Assembly: GCF_014650435.1 (NCBI RefSeq)
Contig: NZ_BMUY01000002.1
Span: forward strand, 1 to 64,000
From: Streptomyces tendae
GTDB taxonomy: Bacteria > Actinomycetota > Actinomycetes > Streptomycetales > Streptomycetaceae
Direction of reading: 5' to 3'
DNA: 64,000 nt
Within the stretch, counting starts at the first letter, position 1. Each line of letters starts with the position of its first letter. This document shows positions 44,901-53,696 of this stretch, piece after piece. The notes under the pieces are model-generated. The model saw nothing but the letters and a program-made list of their open reading frames with translations, was not told the DNA's origin and did no database searches. The position numbers and the translations under genes are program-made.

Positions 44901-45488
44901 TCAGCCGGCCGCGAGGTGGTGCCGGGAGTCCGGGGCGGGTGGCGCCGGCGGGGCGGGCTTGCGGCGGGGGAAGACCTCGCCGGGGGTGGGGACGGGGCGC
45001 TTGGGGGTGGCGGGGGCGGGCTGGGGGGCCGGTTTCGGGGCGGGCTTCTGTGCGGGCTCCTTGTCCGGCTGCCGGCCGCCGGGGAGGGCGTGGAGGCGGG
45101 TGCGGGCGGCGGGGACGGGGAGCGTGGGGCGGCAGCGGGCCAGGAGGGCGGCCGCCGCCGGGTTGCCGCGCAGGGCGCCCAGCGCGGCGAGGTCGTCCGC
45201 GCCGGGGCGGTGACCGGCGTCCAGCGCCTCACCCAGGAGCGCGAGGTAGCCGGTGGCGGTGCCGGGGAGGGCGGCGCGGTACCGGGCGAGGTCGGCCACC
45301 AGGAAGGCGCGGTGCCGGGCACCCTCCCGCATCGCCTCGTCCAGCGACTCGGCGAGCCGGAGGCAGTCCTGGGTCTCCTGGGGCGAGACCGGGCTGGGGT
45401 TCAGGGCGAGGGCGAGGGCTCGCCGGAGCACGCACAGCTCCTGAGCACCGAACGCCATGCCGCCGCGGGGTCCGTAGGGCGTGGGCAT
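44901..45488 (-). CDS. Conserved Streptomyces protein, helical with Pro/Lys-rich tail
   Basis: 195 residues from ATG 45488, which has TATCGT exactly six bases upstream. Residues ~10-120 are helical with a CVLRRALALALNP and ETQDCLRLAESLDEAMREG pattern. The C-terminal third is a Pro/Ala/Lys tract (EPAQKPAPKPAPQPAPATPKRPVP). No known domain recognised. It precedes the 59-residue gene by 23 bp. Confidence 0.75.
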   Translation of the reverse strand: MPTPYGPRGGMAFGAQELCVLRRALALALNPSPVSPQETQDCLRLAESLDEAMREGARHRAFLVADLARYRAALPGTATGYLALLGEALDAGHRPGADDLAALGALRGNPAAAALLARCRPTLPVPAARTRLHALPGGRQPDKEPAQKPAPKPAPQPAPATPKRPVPTPGEVFPRRKPAPPAPPAPDSRHHLAAG

Positions 45489-45563
45489 GGGGCGACGATA
45501 CGCGCTAATCAGACAAACCCCGCATAGGGGGCACGGGTGTGGCGTACACACCCACTCGTATGC

Positions 45564-45928
45564 GGGTGCCTGCGGCGCCTGTGCGGGTTTGGGGGGTGCG
45601 GGGTGCCTGCGGCGGCTGTGCCGGATGGTGGGGGTGCGGGGTGCCTGCGGCGCCTGTGCGGGTTCGGTGGGGGTGCGCGTAGCGCGGTGGGTGCGGTTGT
45701 GGGTCGGGGCCGCGCCGGGGGGTGTTCGTCCTCGGAACGGCGCGGAATCGGGTGCTGACAGAGGCTCGGGGCGTTGACGCGCCAACCGCTGCGGGCGAAC
45801 ACCCCCCGACACGTCCCCTTCCCGCCGTACGCGGCTCTCCCGCCGCTGCGGGCAGTCGTGCCGCTGGGGCGGCACGGGTGGGCGCAGCGGCACCCCGGCA
45901 GCGCCGGGACGCGCGACCCACCCCCGCG
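45564..45928. repeat. Dispersed hairpin-capped repeat, copy B, with a 3 x ~37-bp tandem
   Basis: From about 45640 to 45928 this matches copy A at 17168-17499 almost base for base, including the 12-bp arms (45717-45728 and 45796-45807) at the same 67-base spacing. It also has three head-to-tail units of about 37 bp beginning GGTGCCTGCGGCG (45565, 45602, 45640). It ends next to the coaX stop. The 45489-45932 gap holds no gene. Confidence 0.75.
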
Positions 45929-45932
45929 TCGG

Positions 45933-46730
45933 CTACATGCGGGACACGTTCCGTTCGTACACCAGTCGCAGGCCCATCAGTGTCAGCCACGGCTCGTGTT
46001 CGTCGATGACCGAGGACTCCCCCAGCACCATCGGCGCCAGTCCGCCCGTCGCGATGACCGTCACGTCGTCCGGGTCGTCGGCCAGCTCCCGCGCCATGCG
46101 GTTGACGACGCCGTCGACCTGGCCGGCGAAGCCGTACACGATCCCGGACTGCATCGCCTCCACCGTGTTCTTGCCGATCACGCTCCGGGGACGCGCCACC
46201 TCGATCTTGCGGAGCTGGGCGCCCTTGACGCCGAGCGCCTCGACCGAGATCTCGATGCCGGGGGCGATGACCCCGCCGATGTACTCCCCGCGCGCGCTGA
46301 CCGCGTCGAACGTCGTCGCCGTGCCGAAGTCCACGACGATCGCCGGGCCGCCGTAGAGCTCGACGGCCGCGACCGCGTTGATGATGCGGTCCGCGCCGAC
46401 CTCCTTGGGGTGGTCGGTGAGGATCGGGACGCCGGTCTTGACGCCCGGTTCGACCAGGACCGCGGGGACGTCGCCGTAGTAGCGGCGGGTGACCTCGCGC
46501 AGTTCGTGCAGGACCGAGGGGACCGTCGCGCAGATGGCGATGCCGTCGATGCCGTCGCCCAGCTCGTCGCCGAGCAGCGGGTGCATGCCCATCAGGCCCT
46601 GGAGGAGGACCGCCAGCTCGTCGGCCGTGCGGCGCGAGTCCGTGGAAATGCGCCAGTGCTCGACGATGTCCTCGCCGTCGAAGAGCCCGAGGACGGTGTG
46701 CGTGTTGCCTACGTCGATCGTCAGCAGCAT
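45933..46730 (-). CDS. coaX: Type III pantothenate kinase
   Basis: First step of CoA synthesis, phosphorylating pantothenate. 265 residues. Actin-like fold motifs TIDVGNTHTVLGLFDG (start), GADRIINAVAA and VVDFGTATTFDAV are all present. It is the last gene of a cofactor operon, starting 5 bp after the nadC stop. Confidence 0.97.
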   Translation of the reverse strand: MLLTIDVGNTHTVLGLFDGEDIVEHWRISTDSRRTADELAVLLQGLMGMHPLLGDELGDGIDGIAICATVPSVLHELREVTRRYYGDVPAVLVEPGVKTGVPILTDHPKEVGADRIINAVAAVELYGGPAIVVDFGTATTFDAVSARGEYIGGVIAPGIEISVEALGVKGAQLRKIEVARPRSVIGKNTVEAMQSGIVYGFAGQVDGVVNRMARELADDPDDVTVIATGGLAPMVLGESSVIDEHEPWLTLMGLRLVYERNVSRM

Positions 46731-46735
46731 GGGAT

Positions 46736-47725
46736 CTACTCCGCCGCTCGCAGGTCCAGGCCGATGTCCAGGATCGGGGAGCTGTGGGTGAGGGCCCCCA
46801 CGGCCAGGTAGTCGACGCCCGTGGCCGCGTACGCCTTGGCGTTGGTGAGGGTCAGGCGGCCCGATGCCTCCAGCGCGGCCCGGCCGGCGACCAGGGCGAC
46901 CGCCTCCTCGCACTCGTCCGGGGTGAAGTTGTCCAGGAGGATCAGGTCGGCGCCCGCGTCCACCACCTCGCGGAGCTGGTGGAGGGTGTCGACCTCGACC
47001 TCGATGGGCACGTCGGGGAAGCTCTCGCGCACGGCGTTGAACGCCTCGGCGACGCCGCCCGCGGCGACCACGTGGTTGTCCTTGACCAGGGCGGCGTCCG
47101 AGAGGGACATACGGTGGTTGACGCCGCCGCCGCAGCGGACCGCGAACTTCTCCAGGCTGCGCAGGCCCGGCGTCGTCTTGCGGGTGTCGCGGACCTCGGC
47201 CTTCGTGCCGTCCAGGGCGTCCGCCCACGCGCGCGTGGCCGACGCGATGCCCGACATGCGGCACAGCAGGTTCAGCGCGCTGCGCTCGGCGGTGAGGAGG
47301 TCGCGGGTGCGGGTGGTGACGGAGAGGAGCTTCTGGTCCGCTTCCACGCGGTCGCCGTCCTCGACGTGGCGCTCCACCTCGAACTCGTCCGTGCAGACGA
47401 TGGAGAGGACCGCCTCGGCGACCCTGAGGCCCGCCACGACGCCCGCCTCGCGGGCGGTGAAGTCGGCCGTGGCCACGGCGTCCTCGGGGATGGTCGCGAC
47501 CGTCGTCACGTCCACGCCGCCCGCCAGGTCCTCCTGGATGGCGACGTTCGCGATGTCCTCGACCTCGACCGGATCGAGGCCGGAGTCCAGCAGGAGCGCC
47601 GCCAGGGCCGGGTCGAGGCCGCACTCCAGGTAGGTGTCCTCGTCGGTGTCCGCGCCGCAGGCGCAGCCGTCGCCGCAGCCTCCGGTGGAGGCGAGGGGGA
47701 GTTCGTTGGGGTCGGAGGGGTTCAC
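46736..47725 (-). CDS. nadC: Nicotinate-nucleotide pyrophosphorylase (quinolinate phosphoribosyltransferase)
   Basis: Converts quinolinate and PRPP to nicotinate mononucleotide. 329 residues, about 40 longer than usual. The core has TRDLLTAERSALNLLCRMSGIAS, DTRKTTPGLRSLEKFAVRCGGGVNHR and EVEVDTLHQL. The extra N-terminus contains four closely spaced cysteines (GGCGDGCACGAD plus a further Cys at YLECGL), resembling a small metal-binding cluster. It starts 4 bp after nadB. Confidence 0.96.
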   Translation of the reverse strand: MNPSDPNELPLASTGGCGDGCACGADTDEDTYLECGLDPALAALLLDSGLDPVEVEDIANVAIQEDLAGGVDVTTVATIPEDAVATADFTAREAGVVAGLRVAEAVLSIVCTDEFEVERHVEDGDRVEADQKLLSVTTRTRDLLTAERSALNLLCRMSGIASATRAWADALDGTKAEVRDTRKTTPGLRSLEKFAVRCGGGVNHRMSLSDAALVKDNHVVAAGGVAEAFNAVRESFPDVPIEVEVDTLHQLREVVDAGADLILLDNFTPDECEEAVALVAGRAALEASGRLTLTNAKAYAATGVDYLAVGALTHSSPILDIGLDLRAAE

Positions 47726-47729
47726 TGGG

Positions 47730-49463
47730 TCACTGCTCCTGGGGACGGTGCGTCGGCTGGGCGCCGTGGACGGTCGGGGGGAATTCTGGCGTGTCCGTGG
47801 TGTGCACGGCGAGGGTGCGGTCCGGGTTCAGCCGTACGACGATGTGGCGGCGCCACGTGGTGTCGTCGCGGTCCGCGTGGTCCTCGCGCCAGTGGCAGCC
47901 GCGGGTCTCCTCGCGCCGGGCCGCCGCGGCCACCAGGACCCGGGCCACGCACAGGAGGTTGGTGGCCTCCCAGGTGTCGACGCCCGGCTCGGACGTCTTG
48001 CCGTTCTCGTGCAGGGCCTCGCGGGCCTCGGTGTGCAGGCCGTCCAGCAGGTCGGCCGCGCGGGTGAGGGAGTCGGCCGAGCGCAGGATGCCGGCGCCGT
48101 CCGTCATGATCCGCTGGATGGTGAGGCGGGCCTCGGGCGGCAGGAGGGGGTGCTCCGGGTGGTACGGGTGCGGGAGGGGGGCCGGCACGCGCGCGTGGAG
48201 GGTGCCTGCCGTGTGGCCCGCCGCTATGTCGGCGGCGATGCGCTCGGCGTAGACCAGTCCCTCCAGGAGGGAGTTGGAGGCCAGGCGGTTGGCGCCGTGC
48301 ACGCCGGTGCAGGCGGCCTCTCCGCAGGCGTACAGACCGGGGACCGTCGTACGGCCGTGGTCGTCGGTGCGGACGCCGCCCGAGGCGTGGTGGGCGGCCG
48401 GGGCGATGGGGATCGGCTCGGTGACCGGGTCGATGCCGTGGGCGCGGCAGGCGGCGAGGATCGTGGGGAAGCGGTGTTCCCACATCGTCCTGCCGAAGTG
48501 GCGGGCGTCCAGGTACATGTGGTCGGCGTCCCGCTCCTGCATGCGGCGCGTGATGCCCTTGGCGACGACGTCGCGCGGGGCGAGTTCGGCGAGTTCGTGC
48601 TGCCCCAGCATGAAGCGCACGCCGTCCGCGTCCACCAGGTGGGCGCCCTCGCCGCGCACCGCCTCGGAGACCAGGGGCTGCTGGCCCTCGGCGTCCGGGC
48701 CGAGGAAGAGGACGGTGGGGTGGAACTGCACGAACTCGAGGTCGCTGACCTCGGCGCCCGCGCGGAGGGCGAGGGCCACACCGTCGCCGGTGGAGACGGC
48801 CGGGTTCGTGGTCGCCGAGAAGACCTGGCCCATGCCGCCGGTGGCGAGGACGACCGCGGGGGCGTGCACCGCCCCGACGCCGTCGTGCTGGCCCTCGCCC
48901 ATGACGTGCAGGGTGACGCCCGCCGTGCGGCCTTCGGCGTCCGTGAGGAGGTCGAGGACGAGGGCGTTCTCGACCGTGCGGATGCCGCGCGTGCGGACCG
49001 CCTCGACCAGGGCGCGGGAGATCTCGGCGCCCGTGGCGTCGCCGCCCGCGTGGGCGATGCGGCGGCGGTGGTGGCCGCCCTCGCGGGTGAGGGCCAGGCC
49101 GCCCTCGGTGGACTCGTCGAAGTGGGCGCCGGTGGCGATGAGGCGGCGTACGGCGTCGGGGCCCTCGGTGACCAGGATGCGGACCGCTTCCGCGTCGCAC
49201 AGGCCGGCTCCGGCGACCAGGGTGTCGTCCAGGTGCTGGTCGGGGGTGTCGCCCTCGCCGAGGGCCGCGGCGACGCCGCCCTGCGCCCAGCGGGTGGAGC
49301 CGTCGTCCAGGCGGGCCTTGGTGACGACGACGGTCCGCAGCCCGGCGGCCTCGCAGCGCAGGGCCGCGGTGAGGCCCGCGACACCGGAGCCGACGACCAC
49401 CACGTCGGCGTCGACGGCCCAGCCGGGCGCGGGGGCGTGCAGTCGTATGCCTGTGCTGGTCAC
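47730..49463 (-). CDS. nadB: L-aspartate oxidase
   Basis: FAD enzyme oxidising aspartate to iminoaspartate, first step of NAD synthesis. 577 residues. The dinucleotide fold [17 protein letters not shown] is near residue 20, with [38 protein letters not shown] and a C-terminal helical domain. Its start overlaps the panC stop by 4 bp. NadA is not in this operon. Confidence 0.96.
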   Translation of the reverse strand: MTSTGIRLHAPAPGWAVDADVVVVGSGVAGLTAALRCEAAGLRTVVVTKARLDDGSTRWAQGGVAAALGEGDTPDQHLDDTLVAGAGLCDAEAVRILVTEGPDAVRRLIATGAHFDESTEGGLALTREGGHHRRRIAHAGGDATGAEISRALVEAVRTRGIRTVENALVLDLLTDAEGRTAGVTLHVMGEGQHDGVGAVHAPAVVLATGGMGQVFSATTNPAVSTGDGVALALRAGAEVSDLEFVQFHPTVLFLGPDAEGQQPLVSEAVRGEGAHLVDADGVRFMLGQHELAELAPRDVVAKGITRRMQERDADHMYLDARHFGRTMWEHRFPTILAACRAHGIDPVTEPIPIAPAAHHASGGVRTDDHGRTTVPGLYACGEAACTGVHGANRLASNSLLEGLVYAERIAADIAAGHTAGTLHARVPAPLPHPYHPEHPLLPPEARLTIQRIMTDGAGILRSADSLTRAADLLDGLHTEAREALHENGKTSEPGVDTWEATNLLCVARVLVAAAARREETRGCHWREDHADRDDTTWRRHIVVRLNPDRTLAVHTTDTPEFPPTVHGAQPTHRPQEQ

Positions 49464-50470
49464 GAGGCGGCTCCGAACGGTCCGAAGGTGAGGTGGACGT
49501 TGTCGATCAGGCGGGTCGCGCCGACCCGGGCGGCGACGGCGAGGACCGCCTCGCCGGTGTGGTCGTCACCGATCTCGGTGAAGTCGGACGGGTCGACCAG
49601 GGCGAGGTAGTCCAGCTCCAGGGGCGGGGTGGCGCGGGCGGCGTCGTCCAGGACCAGGCGGGCGGCGTCCCGGACGGCCGTGGCGCTGCCGGGGGCGGAC
49701 GTGGCGACGGCGTGGGCGTCGGCCGCCGCGCGGGACTCGCCCAGGGCGCCCAGCGCCTCGGCGCGCGCCCTGGTCGCGGGTACTTCGCGGGCCCGCGCGC
49801 AGAGCGCCTCCTGGGCGGCGTGCCGGTCCTGGCCGGCGAAGAGCGCCTGGGAGAGGGCGAGGGCGGTGCGGCGTTCCGCCGTGGAGAGGTAGCGGTTGCG
49901 GCTGGACAGGGCCAGGCCGTCCTCCTCGCGCACGGTCGGGACGCCGACGATCTCCACGCCGAAGTTCAGGTCGCGGACCATGCGGCGGATCAGCGCGAGC
50001 TGCTGGGCGTCCTTCTGACCGTAGAGGGCGAGGTCGGGGCGGGTGAGGTGGAGCAGCTTGGCGACGACGGTGAGCATGCCGTCGAAGTGGCCGGGGCGGG
50101 AGGCGCCCTCCAGGCGTTCTCCCATGGGGCCGGCGGTGATGCGCACCTGGGGTTCGCCTCCCGGGTAGACCTCGTCGACGGCGGGGGCGAAGACGGCGTC
50201 GGCACCCGCCCGCCCGGCGATCTTCAGGTCGGCGTCCAGGGTGCGCGGGTAGCGGTCGAGGTCCTCGCCGGCGCCGAACTGGAGCGGGTTCACGAAGACC
50301 GTGGCGACGACCTCGCCGTCGGGGCCCGCGAGGTCGCGTGCCGTGCGGATCAGGGTGGCGTGGCCCTCGTGCAGGGCGCCCATGGTCATCACGACGGCCC
50401 GGCGGCCGTGCCGTACGCGCGCGTGCAGCTCGTCGGCGGTGCGCAGCAGGACGGGCGGGGTGGGGGTCAT
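49460..50470 (-). CDS. panC: Pantothenate synthetase
   Basis: Joins pantoate and beta-alanine. 336 residues. HIGH-like [13 protein letters not shown] near residue 30, [35 protein letters not shown] and KMSKS-like SSRNRYLS are intact. It overlaps the upstream DUF2520 gene and the downstream nadB gene by 4 bp each, a fully coupled operon. panB and panD are not in the window. Confidence 0.96.
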   Translation of the reverse strand: MTPTPPVLLRTADELHARVRHGRRAVVMTMGALHEGHATLIRTARDLAGPDGEVVATVFVNPLQFGAGEDLDRYPRTLDADLKIAGRAGADAVFAPAVDEVYPGGEPQVRITAGPMGERLEGASRPGHFDGMLTVVAKLLHLTRPDLALYGQKDAQQLALIRRMVRDLNFGVEIVGVPTVREEDGLALSSRNRYLSTAERRTALALSQALFAGQDRHAAQEALCARAREVPATRARAEALGALGESRAAADAHAVATSAPGSATAVRDAARLVLDDAARATPPLELDYLALVDPSDFTEIGDDHTGEAVLAVAARVGATRLIDNVHLTFGPFGAAS

Positions 50471-51441
50471 CGGGCGCCTTCGTCGGGGCCTTCGGTGCCG
50501 GGCCTTCCGTCCGTGTCCGTGCCGCCGGTGGCTGACGCGGCGCCGTCGGCGAGGACCACGAGCAGGTCCTCGGCGAGTTCGGCCTTCAGCAGCCCGTGGT
50601 CCAGGGCGCGGTCGGCGGTCGCGCGGGCCATCGCCAGGTAGCCGGCGACGGCCTGCGGGGCGTGGGCGCGCAGCTCCACGATGTGTGCGGCGACCGTGCC
50701 CGCGTCCCCGCGCGCGACGGGGCCGGTGAGGGCCGCGTCGCCGGAGCGCAGGGCGTTGTCGAGGGAGGCGCCGAGCAGCGGGCCGAGCATCCGGTCGGGG
50801 GCCGCCACGCCGGCCGTGCGCAGCAGCTCCATCGACTGCGCCACCAGGGTGATCAGGTGGTTGGAGCCCAGGGCCAGCGCCGCGTGGTACAGCGGGCGCC
50901 TGTCCTCGGCGATCCACTCCGGCTCGCCGCCCATCTCGATGACCAGGGCCTCGGCGGCCAGGCGCAACTCCTCGGGCGCGGTGACGCCGAAGGAGCAGCC
51001 GGCCAGGCGCTGGACGTCCACCGGGGTGCCGGTGAAGGTCATCGCCGGGTGCAGGGCCAGCGGCAGGGCGCCGGCCCGCAGCGCGGGCTCCAGGACCTTC
51101 GCGCCGTACCGCCCGGAGGTGTGCACCAGCAGCTGGCCCGGCCGCACGGCACCGGTCTCGGCGAGCCCGGTCACCAGGCCGGGCAGGGCGTCGTCGGGGA
51201 CGGTCAGCAGGACCAGTTCGGCGCGCTGGAGGACTTCCGCGGGCGTCGTGAGCGGCACGTCGGGGAGGAGGGCCGCGGCACGCCGCCTGGAGGCGTCGGA
51301 GACCCCGGAGACGGCCACCGGACGGTGCCCGGCGAGTTGGAGGGACGCGGCCAGCGCGGGGCCCACCCGTCCGGCGCCGACGACGCCTACGGTGAGCCGC
51401 GCGGGGCGGTCCTTGGGGTCTGGCTGTGGGGTTGTGTTCAC
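50467..51441 (-). CDS. DUF2520 Rossmann-fold dehydrogenase-like protein
   Basis: 324 residues, first gene of the pantothenate/NAD operon. The NAD(P)-binding motif [17 protein letters not shown] is near residue 18. Mid-protein HPAMTFTG and a helical DUF2520 C-terminal domain ([27 protein letters not shown]) follow, the general plan of 6-phosphogluconate/ketopantoate-reductase-like enzymes. Its strict coupling to panC suggests a ketopantoate reductase or a related step, but this is inference. Confidence 0.88.
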   Translation of the reverse strand: MNTTPQPDPKDRPARLTVGVVGAGRVGPALAASLQLAGHRPVAVSGVSDASRRRAAALLPDVPLTTPAEVLQRAELVLLTVPDDALPGLVTGLAETGAVRPGQLLVHTSGRYGAKVLEPALRAGALPLALHPAMTFTGTPVDVQRLAGCSFGVTAPEELRLAAEALVIEMGGEPEWIAEDRRPLYHAALALGSNHLITLVAQSMELLRTAGVAAPDRMLGPLLGASLDNALRSGDAALTGPVARGDAGTVAAHIVELRAHAPQAVAGYLAMARATADRALDHGLLKAELAEDLLVVLADGAASATGGTDTDGRPGTEGPDEGAR

Positions 51442-51639
51442 GCGACGACGGCCTTCCCGTTCCAGTCCGCTCGGGGTACCGGACGATTTCTCGTCATGTT
51501 AACGCGATCGGTCCGGGCGACGTCCGGTTGTCCACAGGCTGTGGGTTTCCGTGCGGCGCCGGAGCACACACGGGGCGCGGGCCGGAACGGGTGCGGAAAC
51601 CGGGTGCCGCGCGCCCGGCCCGCGCGACATGATCCCCGC

Positions 51640-52842
51640 ATGAGCGATACGGCAGCGCAGGAAGAACAGCAGGAGGAGCAGCAGCAGGAGGAGGGGCAGG
51701 ACGGACGGCGCGCGCGGGACGCGCGGACGCGCGAGCGGCGCGTGGCCGCTCTCCGCGGCGCCCGGCGCGCGCTCGCCCGCCCGGGCTTCGTCACTACCCT
51801 GCGGGAGCGCCTCGCCCTGCTGGACGGGGTCGAGGAGCTGTACGACCTCGACGAGCCGTCCGACCTCTACGGCAACGGCGTCGTGGCGGCCCTGGAGGAG
51901 CGGACCGCCGCCCTGCTCGGCATGGAGGCCGCCGCCTTCTTCCCGACCGGGACCATGGCCCAGCAGGTGGCCCTGCGCTGCTGGGCGGGCCGCACCGGCA
52001 ACCCGGTCGTCGCCCTGCACGGGCTCGGCCATCCCGAGGTGCACGAGCGGAACGCCTTCAGCCGGGTCGCCGGGCTGCGTCCGGTACGGCTGACCGACGA
52101 GCCCCGCCAGCCCACCGCCGACGAGGTGCGCGGCTTCGAGGAGCCGTTCGGGGCGCTGATGCTGGAGCTGCCGCTCAGGGAGGCCGGATATCTCCTGCCC
52201 ACCTGGGAGGAGCTCACCGAGGTGGTCGAGGCCGCTCGGGAGCGCGACGCGGTGGTGCACTTCGACGGGGCCCGCCTGTGGGAGTGCACCGTCCACTTCG
52301 GCCGCCCGCTGGCCGAGATCGCGAGCCTGGCGGACAGCGTGTACGTCTCGTTCTACAAGTCCCTCAAGGGCTACGGCGGCGCCGCCGTAGCCGGCCCCCG
52401 GACGCTGGTCGAGGAGGCGAAGGCATGGCGGCACCGGTACGGCGGCCAGGTGTTCCAGCAGTTCCCCACGGTGCTGTCCGCCCTGGCCGGCCTGGAGCGC
52501 GAGCTGCCCCGGCTGCCCGCGTGCGTGACCCACGCGCGCGTGGTGGCCGACGCGCTGCGCGAGGGGCTCGCGGCGGCCGGTCTGCCGTGGGCGCGGGTGC
52601 ACCCGGAGATGCCGCACACGCACGAGTTCCAGGTCTGGCTGCCGTGCACCCCCGAGGCCGCGAGCGAGGCCGCGCTGCGACAGGCCGAGGAGACCGGGAC
52701 GATGCTGTTCTCCCAGCCCTGGGACGCGGCCGGTCCCGGGATCGCCCTCACCGAGGTCTCGGTGGGCGAGTCGGGCCTGGAGTGGACGGCCGACGACGTG
52801 CGAGCCGCGGTCACGGACTTCGCCGCCCGACTGACGGCATGA
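51640..52842 (+). CDS. Threonine aldolase-family PLP enzyme (beta-eliminating lyase)
   Basis: 400 residues. A charged Gln/Glu-rich N-terminal tail (EEQQEEQQQEEGQDGRR) precedes an aldolase fold: YGNGVVAALEERTAALLGMEAAAFFPTGTMAQQ, HFDGARLWE and the PLP Lys in SFYKSLKGYGGA. The family cleaves L-threonine or allo-threonine to glycine and acetaldehyde; the exact substrate is not proven. CATGAT six bases before the ATG hints at a leaderless mRNA. The stop codon lies inside the first unit of a tandem repeat array. Confidence 0.88.
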   Translation: MSDTAAQEEQQEEQQQEEGQDGRRARDARTRERRVAALRGARRALARPGFVTTLRERLALLDGVEELYDLDEPSDLYGNGVVAALEERTAALLGMEAAAFFPTGTMAQQVALRCWAGRTGNPVVALHGLGHPEVHERNAFSRVAGLRPVRLTDEPRQPTADEVRGFEEPFGALMLELPLREAGYLLPTWEELTEVVEAARERDAVVHFDGARLWECTVHFGRPLAEIASLADSVYVSFYKSLKGYGGAAVAGPRTLVEEAKAWRHRYGGQVFQQFPTVLSALAGLERELPRLPACVTHARVVADALREGLAAAGLPWARVHPEMPHTHEFQVWLPCTPEAASEAALRQAEETGTMLFSQPWDAAGPGIALTEVSVGESGLEWTADDVRAAVTDFAARLTA

Positions 52843-53259
52843 CGGCCGGGCACGGGACCCGGCCTCCCGCCGGCGGCGTGACTGCCGGGCACGGGACCTG
52901 AACCTCCGCTGACGGCGGGACGGCCAGGCACGGGACCTGAACGGCCGCTGACGGCCGGACGGCCGGACGCGGAACCCAGCCTCCCGCTGACGCCGTGACG
53001 GCCGACCGCGGAGCCCGACCTCCCGCTGACGGCCGGACGGCCGAGCACGGGACGTGAACTCCCGCTGACGGCGTGACTGTCAGGCGCGGAACCCGGCCTC
53101 CCGCCGACGGCGGGACGGCCGAGCACGGTGCCTGAACTGCCGCTGACGGCCGGACGGCCGGACGCGGACCCAGCCTCCCGCTGACGGCCGGGACGGCCCA
53201 GCACGGAACCCGGCCTCCCGCTGACAGCCGGACGGCCGGACGCGGAGCCCGGCCTCCCG
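52831..53259. repeat. Tandem repeat array, 11 units of 39 bp
   Basis: Degenerate head-to-tail units begin CTGACGGCCGGACGGCCG and end CCTCCCG, each 39 bp (one of 38 and one of 40). The first contains the aldolase stop codon. Then a short CCTCCCG triplication and a GGGCC-rich run follow to 53322. There are no unique spacers between units, so this is not a CRISPR array. On the minus strand the period of 13 codons keeps one frame open (GRPAVSG-type repeats), but I do not call it a gene. Confidence 0.85.
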
Positions 53260-53322
53260 CCTCCCGCCTCCCGCCGGCGGCCGGGCCGGGCGGGCCGGGC
53301 GGGCGGGGGCCGCTCGGCCGGG

Positions 53323-53538
53323 TCAGTTCAGGGCGCGCGGCCACCGGGACCACCAGCGGCGCAGGGCCCGCCGTACCCGGCCCCGGGCGGGGCGGCCGGC
53401 GAGCACGGCCTGGAACTGGCGGCGGTCGTGCCACTCGCGGACGACCTGCCAGTCGTGGGCGCCGGGCGCGGGCGGCCCGGGCTCGCCGAGCTGCCGGGCC
53501 CGGTAGGTGTCGAGGAGGTACTGCTGCGTGATGCTCAT
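53323..53538 (-). CDS. Small basic hypothetical protein
   Basis: 71 residues from ATG 53538, preceded by GAGGGCGATCCGCC. Sequence MSITQQYLLDTYRARQLGE, then a Pro-rich hinge and an Arg/Trp-rich C-terminus (RGRVRRALRRWWSRWPRALN). It may bind nucleic acid or membrane. No family recognised, and it is divergent from the DUF5937/ArsR regulator. Confidence 0.65.
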   Translation of the reverse strand: MSITQQYLLDTYRARQLGEPGPPAPGAHDWQVVREWHDRRQFQAVLAGRPARGRVRRALRRWWSRWPRALN

Positions 53539-53634
53539 GGCGGATCGCCCTCTTGAGGAGACGTAGATGTGGGTACGGGCTCCGCGGCTGCCCCGGTGAC
53601 CCCAGACTGCGCCGGTCCCCGCCCCGCGGTCGCG

Positions 53635-53659
53635 CCGATTGACGGCGGCGGTCAATCGG
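53635..53659. promoter_or_regulatory. Palindromic operator upstream of the DUF5937/ArsR gene
   Basis: CCGATTGAC (53635-53643) and GTCAATCGG (53651-53659) are perfect 9-bp inverted arms separated by 7 bases, 38 bp before the start of an ArsR-type regulator. Each arm contains TTGAC. This suggests autoregulation and possibly control of the divergent 71-residue gene. Confidence 0.6.
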
Positions 53660-53696
53660 CGGCGGCGTTGTCGGTGGTGGCGTGCACCATGGGGGC

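Noticed and set aside
52831..53259. CRISPR array
   Set aside because: Units are directly adjacent and degenerate with no unique spacers, and no cas genes are present.
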